Below, in pieces: positions 7,562-12,791 of a stretch of DNA of 15,406 nucleotides. Positions within the stretch are counted from its first letter, which is position 1. Every line of letters begins with the position of its first letter. A program made the translations under genes and the position numbers. Below the pieces are notes generated by a model, which was not told the origin of the DNA, did not search any database, and saw nothing but the letters and a program-made list of their open reading frames with translations. This stretch comes from an uncultured Candidatus Saccharibacteria bacterium (GTDB taxonomy: Bacteria; Patescibacteriota; Saccharimonadia; Saccharimonadales; Saccharimonadaceae), in contig CAKUXN010000009.1 in assembly GCA_934700415.1 (NCBI GenBank), positions 1 through 15,406 of the forward strand, written 5' to 3'.

Positions 7562-8536
7562 ACTCCAGGAATTAAGACCGAGAGAGCGGAGACGCCCTTT
7601 GATTTCGAGAAGAGTGACGGCTTGATTAAAAACTTCGGGTGGAAGGTTGGTGGCTTTCATAATGTCATCACCATTTCTTAAACCAGTAGCAATCGCCTGG
7701 AGAATTTTGGTTTCGACATCGGTGTCGCCAAGAAGGTTTTGACTTTTCATATTTTTACGTTTTTTCAGATATTCATCTGGAAATAATTCGCGCAAAATGT
7801 CGTCTGGCTCGGTATAGGGAAAGGCGCCTTGCTTAATTAACTTATTGCAGCCTTGAGAATACGAGCTGGTGATATTGCCGGGGACCGCAAAGACATCTTT
7901 GCCTTGCTCAAGAGCGTGGGTCGCCGTATTTAAAGAGCCCGATTGCTCGGCTGCTTCTACTATCACTACCGCATCAGACAGCCCGGCAATAAGACGGTTG
8001 CGATAGAGAAATGAAGCTTTCTGTTCGATGCGACGCTTATTCGTAGCTTCGTCGATAAATTCCGCTGGAGCAAGAGGGGCGTTTTGATCTTTTATAGATG
8101 GGTATTCTGAAATGATTGCGCCGCCAGTTTTCAATATCTCTTCCGCTAACGGACGGTGGGCTTTAGGGTAAATATCATTAATCCTGGTGCCAAGAACTGC
8201 CACAGTAACACCGCCAGCGTCAAGACAACCCCTATGCGCGATAGAGTCGATACCATAAGCTAGGCCCGAAACGATGATTACACCATGCTTCGCCAGCTCA
8301 TAAGAGAGCTTATAAGCGATTTCTTCGCCGTATTTGGTATTATGGCGCGAACCGACGATAGCGACGGTCTTTGAGCGCTTTTTGATGTTATTTTTTAGCA
8401 CATTTTCTGGTAATTTGCCATAAAAATACAATATTTTAGGCTTAAGCGCAATAGTATCTAACACCTCTGTAAAATTATGCTCTTGGGGTGAAATTTGGTT
8501 GATTTTTTCAAAAAAGTGTGAAAAAAGTGTTGACAT
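7553..8536 (-). CDS. dprA: DNA processing protein DprA (Smf)
   Basis: DprA binds incoming single-stranded DNA during natural transformation and loads RecA. The 327-residue protein has the Rossmann-like DprA core: VAIVGSR (58-64), VSGLAYGIDSIAH (89-101), ISEYP (142-146), FLYRNRLIAGLS (176-187, the family's F-x-x-RNR-x-I-x-x-LS motif), EQSGSLNTA (197-205), FAVPGNI (216-222) and QGCNKLIKQGA (228-238). A short family insert lies at about 150-172. A C-terminal winged helix of the DprA_WH type occupies about 270-327. The N-terminal SAM-like region is short. The start at 8536 is supported by AGGAG (plus-strand CTCCT 8542-8546) 5 nt upstream, so unlike its neighbours this gene uses a Shine-Dalgarno. 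Its start region is overlapped by a strong opposite-strand promoter. It implies natural transformation competence or a related recombination role. Confidence 0.95.
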   Translation of the reverse strand: MSTLFSHFFEKINQISPQEHNFTEVLDTIALKPKILYFYGKLPENVLKNNIKKRSKTVAIVGSRHNTKYGEEIAYKLSYELAKHGVIIVSGLAYGIDSIAHRGCLDAGGVTVAVLGTRINDIYPKAHRPLAEEILKTGGAIISEYPSIKDQNAPLAPAEFIDEATNKRRIEQKASFLYRNRLIAGLSDAVVIVEAAEQSGSLNTATHALEQGKDVFAVPGNITSSYSQGCNKLIKQGAFPYTEPDDILRELFPDEYLKKRKNMKSQNLLGDTDVETKILQAIATGLRNGDDIMKATNLPPEVFNQAVTLLEIKGRLRSLGLNSWSLV

Positions 8537-8558
8537 ATTTTCTCCTGTGTGATATAAT
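8530..8558 (+). promoter_or_regulatory. Consensus sigma-70 type promoter driving a non-coding RNA
   Basis: TTGACA (8530-8535), a 17-nt spacer and TATAAT (8553-8558), with an additional TG one base before the -10. Both hexamers match consensus and the spacing is ideal, making this the best promoter in the window. Transcription should start near 8565. The -35 box overlaps the dprA start codon (minus strand, 8534-8536), and the dprA Shine-Dalgarno lies in the spacer. Confidence 0.85.
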
Positions 8559-8564
8559 GATTGA

Positions 8565-8873
8565 AGTTAGGGCTTAAAAAAGAGTCCTACACCGCACCTA
8601 AATAAGTTATAATTTCAGCTATACTTATTTAAGTTTAGCAGAAATTGCGTGCTTTTGAAACCCTTTCGCGCAATAAATTTCTTCATGGTTTATTGTTATA
8701 AGTATTACCTCCACTTTGAAAGGATCATTTCGAAGGCATAGCAATCCCTCTAACCGGCGGGCCCCAATTTGTGTGAGGTGGGTTGCGCTTCCGGGGTTCA
8801 CCCGGTATAGAAGTGAAGTGTTAGAGGGCCAAAATACCCTCAGGTGATGCCCACCCTTACCTGAGGGTTTTTT
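8565..8873 (+). ncRNA. Structured non-coding RNA of unknown family (about 305 nt)
   Basis: This stretch between dprA and the next small ORF has a consensus promoter at its 5' end, a strong intrinsic terminator at its 3' end, and no plus-strand ORF of note. Paired elements seen by eye: a hairpin around GTTAGGGCTT/GAGTCCTAC (8567-8590, with wobbles); AAATAAGTTATA / TATACTTATTT (8600-8630, one bulge); GAAATTGCG / CGCGCAATAAATTTC (8641-8681, with a bulge); and a perfect 9-bp stem CCCTCTAAC (8746-8754) / GTTAGAGGG (8820-8828) enclosing a GC-rich domain with CCGGG / CCCGG (near 8791-8805). I could not match it to RNase P RNA (no GAGGAAAGTCC core), tmRNA (no tRNA-like 3' end), or the SRP RNA apical motif in this orientation. 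A house-keeping RNA in divergent form, or a lineage-specific regulatory RNA, are both possible. Confidence 0.7.
8837..8873 (+). terminator. Intrinsic terminator of the non-coding RNA
   Basis: The perfect 9-bp stem CCCTCAGGT (8837-8845) / ACCTGAGGG (8859-8867) with a 13-base loop is followed by six T residues (8868-8873). The U-tract on the plus strand fixes the direction of the RNA. The loop could form a competing GGTG/CACC pairing. Confidence 0.9.
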
Positions 8874-8886
8874 GATGGTAAAAATA

Positions 8887-8895
8887 TGGCAAAAT
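8887..8895 (+). promoter_or_regulatory. Possible weak extended -10 of the 42-codon ORF
   Basis: TGG plus CAAAAT (8890-8895) ends 7 nt before ATG 8902, matching the layout at pth (TGG-TATAAT, six bases, ATG). The first base of the hexamer is C instead of the conserved T, so it should be weak. Confidence 0.3.
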
Positions 8896-8901
8896 GGATT
8901 T

Positions 8902-9030
8902 ATGAGAATCTTAGATACGCCAATTGCCAAAGAAGAGCTTATCAAAACTTCTTCAAATTTCGACCCAGTGCGGATGCAAAGATATTATGATGGTTTTACA
9001 ATGATTGAACAATTATCTGCTGCCTTTTAG
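8902..9030 (+). CDS. Small hypothetical protein (42 residues)
   Basis: This ORF runs from ATG 8902 to TAG 9028-9030 and begins MRILDTPIAKEELIKTSSNF and ends MIEQLSAAF. Its codon choice resembles that of the neighbours. I recognise no domain with confidence; the M-x-I-x-x-P-I-x-x-E-E-L opening faintly recalls the start of DUF5674-type proteins, so it could be a truncated relative, but nothing further supports that. It sits between the non-coding RNA terminator and the topA promoter, with the leaderless promoter spacing seen elsewhere. No Shine-Dalgarno is present. A second short ORF in another frame (ATG 8886) overlaps it and looks less protein-like. Confidence 0.45.
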   Translation: MRILDTPIAKEELIKTSSNFDPVRMQRYYDGFTMIEQLSAAF

Positions 9031-9047
9031 ATTATGGTTGACGTATA

Positions 9048-9056
9048 TGATATTAT
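9048..9056 (+). promoter_or_regulatory. Extended -10 promoter of topA, leaderless geometry
   Basis: TGA plus TATTAT (9051-9056), with ATG at 9063 exactly at the expected transcription start. An overlapping TATAAT (9054-9059) would place the start 3 nt inside the gene. TTGACG at 9038-9043 is too close to act as a -35. Confidence 0.5.
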
Positions 9057-9062
9057 AATTAT

Positions 9063-11516
9063 ATGGCAAAAAATTTAGTGATAGTAGAGAGCCCGGCGAA
9101 AGCACATACGATTGAGAAATATCTTGGGTCGGATTTTAAAGTACTGGCGAGCGTGGGGCACATTCGGAAAGATACGAAGGTAGATAAAGCTACTTTTGAT
9201 GTAACTTACGAAATAGACCCAGAGCATAAATCTATTATCTCTGAACTTAAAAAAGAGGCTGCTAAGGCAGATAAAATCTGGCTAGCAACCGATGAAGACC
9301 GCGAAGGAGAATCGATCTCGTGGCATTTGTGCGAAGTGTTGAGATTACCAAAAGATACTGCGCGAATTACTTTTCATGAAATTACCAAGCCTGCACTAGA
9401 GAATGCAATCAAGAATCCGCGAACGGTGGATATGGATATGGTATCGTCACAACAAGCCAGACAAACGCTGGATATGCTAGTAGGGTACGACTTATCGGAT
9501 ATGGTGCGGAAAAAGGTGCCCGGAGCGGTATCGGCAGGGCGCGTACAATCACCGGCTTTAAGACTAATTGTAGAGAGAGAAAAGGAAATTGAAAAATTTG
9601 CCAGAAAATCGTCATTTAAAATTAGTGGGCAGTTTATTGACCGAAAATCACCAGCTCAGAATGCTTCTTTTTTGGCAACCTACGATGGAGTGGCACCAGA
9701 GGATGAAAAAACGGCAAGAGAATTACTGGAAAAATTGACTGGGGTAAATTTTATAGTAGAAGACGTAGAAAAGGCCGAGGGAACTAAAGCGAACCCCGTG
9801 CCTTTTACTACGGCGGCACTCCAAATTGAGGCAAATAGTAAGCTTGGGTTTTCGTCGCGAACGACAATGAGCGCTGCGCAAGGACTATACCAGGCAGGCT
9901 TAATCACTTATCACCGCACAGATTCTTTGAATTTATCGTCGCAAGCGATGGGAGCGATGGCGGGGTATATTAAAGAACAATTCGGCGACCAATATTTAAA
10001 GACGCGACATTTCAAAACGAAAGACGCTTCGGCACAAGAAGCACACGAGGCGATTCGTCCGACGGACGTTCGTCGTTTGTCGGCGGGAAAAAATGAATAT
10101 GAAAAACGACTTTATCAGCTGATTTGGGCAAGAACGCTAGCTACGCAGATGGCGAATGCTAAGGTCGCCAAGACGACCATTACTATAAAAACTCTCTCGA
10201 CGGGTCCTGCCGTCGTAGCTTCCCCCACCGTCGCAAAAGCTCCGGCGGGGGTCCCCCCAACTCCGTCACCCGTCGATGAAAAGTTCATCGCTAAAGGTGA
10301 AGTGGTGGTATTTGATGGGTTTTTGCGCGTGTATGGGAAATCCAAGGATTTGGAGCTTCCTAAAGTGTCTAAGGGCGATGCCCTTGATTGCCTAGAGCTG
10401 ACTGCGCGGCAGACTTTCGCAAAGCCGCCAGCAAGATATACCGAAGGTTCACTAGTGAAAAAATTAGAAGAGCTAGGTATCGGACGGCCATCGACCTACG
10501 CGACGATTATGACGGCGATTCAAACGCGAGGGTATGTGGTGAAAGGTGAATCGGAAGGGGAAGAACGTGAAGTCGTCGTTCTCTCGACGGGTCCTGCCGT
10601 CGTAGCTTCCCCCACCGTCGCAAAAGCTCCGGCGGGGGTCCCCCCAACTCCGTCACCCGTCGAGAGAACACGAATCGTCAGATCCACCGTTAAGGAGAAA
10701 TGTGGGGCGAATAAGGGTAAGTTAATTCCGACTGCCATTGGGGAGTTAGTAGCGGGATTTTTAACTGATAATTTTAAGAACATTGTAGATTATAAATTTA
10801 CAGCTAACATCGAAAAGGATTTGGACCTCGTGGCAGAGGCCAAGCTGGAACGGGTTAAAATGCTCCGAGATTTCTATGGACCGTTCCGTGATACGGTGCT
10901 AATTGCGCAAGGCGTGGAAAGATACAATAACGCACGCCTACTTGGTCACGACCCTGAGACCGGCAAGCCAATTTACGCCAAAATAGGGAAAAACGGTGGG
11001 TTCATTCAGCTTGGCGACAACGAAAAAAGCTCCAACGAAAAACCTCGCTTTGCACCTTTGCCAAAGCGAAAATCGGTGAAAACTGTGACCTTAGAGCAAG
11101 CTTTAAAACAATTAGCCTTACCAGTTTTACCGCGGCTACTTGGCAAAGCCCCCGATGGCGCTGAATTAATTGCAGCAAACGGTCCGTTTGGCCCTTACCT
11201 TAAAGGCGGCAAATACAATATTCCAATGAAAGATTTTGATCCATATACCGTAACACTAGAAGAAGTTTTGCCTCTATACCAGAAAAAAGTCGATTCAATG
11301 ATTGCAGACTGGGGTGAAATCCAGATTATTAATGGTGCTTATGGACCATACGTAAAAGGCCCAGGTAGACGTAATAATGTAAAAGTACCAAAAGACACCG
11401 ATCCAAAATCGATTACGCTTGAACAAGCTAGAGAAATGTTGGATAACAAGCCAAAAACTGCACATAAAACCAGACGCGGAGCACGTGGTAAAAAGAAAAC
11501 TGCTAAGAAGAAATAA
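9063..11516 (+). CDS. topA: DNA topoisomerase I (type IA), interrupted in frame by two palindromic repeats
   Basis: Relaxes negative supercoils by cutting one DNA strand through a tyrosine. The 817 residues begin MAKNLVIVESPAKAHTIEKY. The Toprim domain has E9 and TDEDREGE (D77, D79, E83). The type IA core includes SAGRVQSPALRLIV (157-170), GLITYHRTDS with catalytic Y283, EAHEAIRPTD (326-335), YTEGSLVKKLEELGIGRPSTYA (459-480) and LIPTAIGELV (554-563). The C-terminus has no Cys4 zinc fingers but about three glycine-rich Toprim C-terminal repeats (about 628-695, 698-740, 750-794) and a Lys/Arg tail (799-817), as in mycobacterial-type enzymes. Two identical 28-residue Ala/Pro/Val-rich inserts (about 378-405 and 507-534) come from the 84-bp element annotated separately; they fall between core motifs, all of which survive. 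Start set by the promoter 7 nt upstream. Frame is intact, so the enzyme is probably functional. Confidence 0.97.
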   Translation: MAKNLVIVESPAKAHTIEKYLGSDFKVLASVGHIRKDTKVDKATFDVTYEIDPEHKSIISELKKEAAKADKIWLATDEDREGESISWHLCEVLRLPKDTARITFHEITKPALENAIKNPRTVDMDMVSSQQARQTLDMLVGYDLSDMVRKKVPGAVSAGRVQSPALRLIVEREKEIEKFARKSSFKISGQFIDRKSPAQNASFLATYDGVAPEDEKTARELLEKLTGVNFIVEDVEKAEGTKANPVPFTTAALQIEANSKLGFSSRTTMSAAQGLYQAGLITYHRTDSLNLSSQAMGAMAGYIKEQFGDQYLKTRHFKTKDASAQEAHEAIRPTDVRRLSAGKNEYEKRLYQLIWARTLATQMANAKVAKTTITIKTLSTGPAVVASPTVAKAPAGVPPTPSPVDEKFIAKGEVVVFDGFLRVYGKSKDLELPKVSKGDALDCLELTARQTFAKPPARYTEGSLVKKLEELGIGRPSTYATIMTAIQTRGYVVKGESEGEEREVVVLSTGPAVVASPTVAKAPAGVPPTPSPVERTRIVRSTVKEKCGANKGKLIPTAIGELVAGFLTDNFKNIVDYKFTANIEKDLDLVAEAKLERVKMLRDFYGPFRDTVLIAQGVERYNNARLLGHDPETGKPIYAKIGKNGGFIQLGDNEKSSNEKPRFAPLPKRKSVKTVTLEQALKQLALPVLPRLLGKAPDGAELIAANGPFGPYLKGGKYNIPMKDFDPYTVTLEEVLPLYQKKVDSMIADWGEIQIINGAYGPYVKGPGRRNNVKVPKDTDPKSITLEQAREMLDNKPKTAHKTRRGARGKKKTAKKK
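10193..10276 (+). repeat. 84-bp GC-rich palindromic coding element, copy 1
   Basis: This block is identical over 84 bp to copy 2 (10580-10663). It begins TCTCTCGACGGGT and ends ACCCGTCGA, giving inverted ends TCGACGGGT / ACCCGTCGA (9 bp). Inside, CGACGG (10198-10203) and CCGTCG (10210-10215) form a hairpin, and CCCCC (10222-10226) pairs with GGGGG (10247-10251), extended by CCG/CGG after one mismatch. GC is 58 of 84 by hand count, far above the surrounding gene. It is 28 codons long, keeps the topA frame, and encodes LSTGPAVVASPTVAKAPAG followed by VPPTPSPV. It enters at the third base of codon 377. The form resembles Rickettsia palindromic elements in principle; I know of no named family for this sequence. 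Confidence 0.9.
10578..10669 (+). repeat. 84-bp palindromic coding element, copy 2, with extended 15-bp inverted ends
   Basis: The core 10580-10663 is identical to copy 1. Here the ends pair further: GTTCTCTCGACGGGT (10578-10592) is the exact reverse complement of ACCCGTCGAGAGAAC (10655-10669), 15 bp. It enters at the third base of codon 506, the same codon phase as copy 1, exactly 387 bp (129 codons) downstream, and encodes the same 28-residue Ala/Pro/Val-rich peptide. The extra symmetry suggests the full element ends at or beyond GAGAAC and that copy 1 has diverged at its edges, or that copy 2 landed in a matching target. Confidence 0.9.
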
Positions 11517-11613
11517 TTTATCTTCTTATTATATCACACTTATGCTTAAAAGTCAATATTTACAGGGGTAGAGCCGACTTTTCTCTTTAACGTTTATGTT
11601 TTTTATAATTTTC

Positions 11614-11642
11614 TTTCACAAATGTAAAAAATGTGCTACAAT
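11614..11642 (+). promoter_or_regulatory. Possible upstream promoter of the sigma4/HARE-HTH gene
   Basis: TGC plus TACAAT (11637-11642), with TTTCAC (11614-11619) 17 nt before the hexamer as a weak -35. It would start transcription near 11649, upstream of the stronger promoter. Apart from these promoters, and a weak AAGAAGA/TCTTCTT hairpin at the topA stop (11505-11527), I see nothing in the 227-bp gap. Confidence 0.4.
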
Positions 11643-11669
11643 AGTAATAGAAAATAAAGAAATCCGTAG

Positions 11670-11697
11670 TTGACATATACAGAAACTATGGTATAAT
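11670..11697 (+). promoter_or_regulatory. Near-consensus promoter of the sigma4/HARE-HTH gene
   Basis: TTGACA (11670-11675), a 16-nt spacer and TATAAT (11692-11697) preceded by TGG. Predicted transcription start is near 11704, giving a 40-nt leader with AAAGGA before the ATG. Strong expression is expected. Confidence 0.8.
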
Positions 11698-11743
11698 AAG
11701 TATAATTAACAACATTAACTGGGTTGGATAAAGGAAAATACTG

Positions 11744-12772
11744 ATGGACCAAAATGCGGAAATCCTCAAAAATGCAATCTCCGGAAGCCTAAAAATCATC
11801 GAACAAGAACGTGAAAAAGAAATCATCTCGCGTCGTTTTGGTCTCTCCGGTAACAAAGAGACTCTTGAACAAATCGGAGAAATGTTGTCAATTACACGTG
11901 AACGCGTAAGACAGCTTGAAAAAGCCATTTTGATTCGTCTTCAAATTTCCGCAGAAGAAAATCAAATCCCAGAACTTGCCGCAGCCGAAAAACTCTTAAT
12001 TCGTAATCTTACCGAAATGGGCAGAGTAGCAAGACTCTCCGATCTCGCCGATAAAGTTTACGGTCGTAATGCTACCGCTTCCGAAAGGACTGGTATTTAT
12101 TTTATTGCTACTTTTTCTAAAAGCCTAGCTGTCGTAGAGGAGAACGACAAATACAACGCCGCTATCGGCATCGCTGAATATGGCGACGAGAAGGCAATCC
12201 GCCTCAAAGTAGATGAAATTGTCAAATTGATTCGCGAACACAAATCACCAATGACAATCGATGAGCTTGACAATAATCTAAATTATGAGCATCCTGACCA
12301 CATAAAAGCTATCGCGTCAATTTCAAAGCTCCTCGCTACTCTTAACGGAGTGTGGGGCTTAGCTAAATGGCCAATGGTAAATCCAAAAAATATTCGCGAC
12401 AAGATTTTTGTGATTTTAGAAGGGAAGAAAGAGCCGATGCATTTCTCGGATATTGCTAAAGAAATTGCAGCTTCCAATTTTAAACGCAAAAATGTGACTG
12501 TTCAGGCTATCCATAATGAGCTAATTAAAGATTCGCGTTTCGTATTAATCGGTCGTGGAATTTACGCACTCTCATCTTGGGGCTATAAAAAGGGAACGAT
12601 TTCGGAAATCATCACCTCTATCCTTGAAAAATCTGACACTCCACTCTCGAGAGAAGAAATCGTGAAGCAAGTACTTCGTACTCGCAAAGTAAAAGAAACG
12701 ACGATTTTGCTTAATCTCCAAAATAAGAAATTGTTCAAAAAAGTAGATAAGAACTCTTATACATTAGCCTAA
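11744..12772 (+). CDS. Sigma-70 region 4-like HTH protein fused to HARE-HTH-type winged helices
   Basis: A 342-residue cytoplasmic DNA-binding protein. Residues about 15-65 match sigma factor region 4: REKEIISRRFGL, then a helix-turn-helix TLEQIGEMLSITRERVRQLE (40-59), the segment that contacts the -35 box in primary sigma factors. Regions 2 and 3 are absent, so it cannot melt a promoter itself. Residues about 215-280 (IRDKIFVILEGKKEPMHFSD to IYALSSWGY) look like a HARE-HTH winged helix, as in the RNA polymerase delta subunit and ASXL proteins, and about 283-342 looks like a second such unit. The middle (95-210) contains further weak winged-helix-like sequence. A transcription or RNA polymerase accessory role is inferred. 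The start is supported by AAAGGA about 8 nt upstream. Its own strong promoter precedes it and the VirD4-like promoter begins 5 nt after its stop. Confidence 0.85.
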   Translation: MDQNAEILKNAISGSLKIIEQEREKEIISRRFGLSGNKETLEQIGEMLSITRERVRQLEKAILIRLQISAEENQIPELAAAEKLLIRNLTEMGRVARLSDLADKVYGRNATASERTGIYFIATFSKSLAVVEENDKYNAAIGIAEYGDEKAIRLKVDEIVKLIREHKSPMTIDELDNNLNYEHPDHIKAIASISKLLATLNGVWGLAKWPMVNPKNIRDKIFVILEGKKEPMHFSDIAKEIAASNFKRKNVTVQAIHNELIKDSRFVLIGRGIYALSSWGYKKGTISEIITSILEKSDTPLSREEIVKQVLRTRKVKETTILLNLQNKKLFKKVDKNSYTLA

Positions 12773-12776
12773 TTTG

Positions 12777-12785
12777 TGCTAGAAT
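12777..12785 (+). promoter_or_regulatory. Extended -10 promoter of the VirD4-like gene, leaderless geometry
   Basis: TGC plus TAGAAT (12780-12785) ends 7 nt before ATG 12792. No Shine-Dalgarno and no clear -35 are present. It lies directly behind the stop of the preceding gene. Confidence 0.55.
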
Positions 12786-12791
12786 AGATTC

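Noticed and set aside
8740..8830. Possible SRP (4.5S) RNA: the minus strand contains CCGGAAGCGCAACC near a TGAACC stretch, resembling the SRP apical GGAA loop.
   Set aside because: The conserved AGG side and AGCAG side of the SRP asymmetric loop are not both present, and the promoter and U-tract show that the transcript runs on the plus strand.
8625..8945. Minus-strand 106-codon ORF across the ncRNA region.
   Set aside because: It runs antisense through the structured RNA and both arms of its terminator, has no promoter or ribosome binding site, and resembles no known protein.
8886..8990. Alternative short ORF beginning at ATG 8886 (MAKWIYENLRYA...).
   Set aside because: It overlaps the ATG 8902 ORF in another frame, overlaps the putative -10 box and has a less protein-like composition.
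10274..10290. Palindrome CGATGAA-AAG-TTCATCG at the right edge of repeat copy 1 as part of the mobile element.
   Set aside because: It is absent from copy 2, so it is better viewed as local gene sequence encoding DEKFIA of TopA.
10115..10783. Minus-strand ORFs inside topA sharing the peptide GDGVGGTPAGAFATVGEA.
   Set aside because: They are shadows of topA; the shared peptide is only the antisense reading of the duplicated 84-bp element.
11505..11527. AAGAAGA/TCTTCTT hairpin at the topA stop as a terminator.
   Set aside because: The stem is AT-rich, overlaps the stop codon and is not followed by a T-run, so termination there is doubtful.
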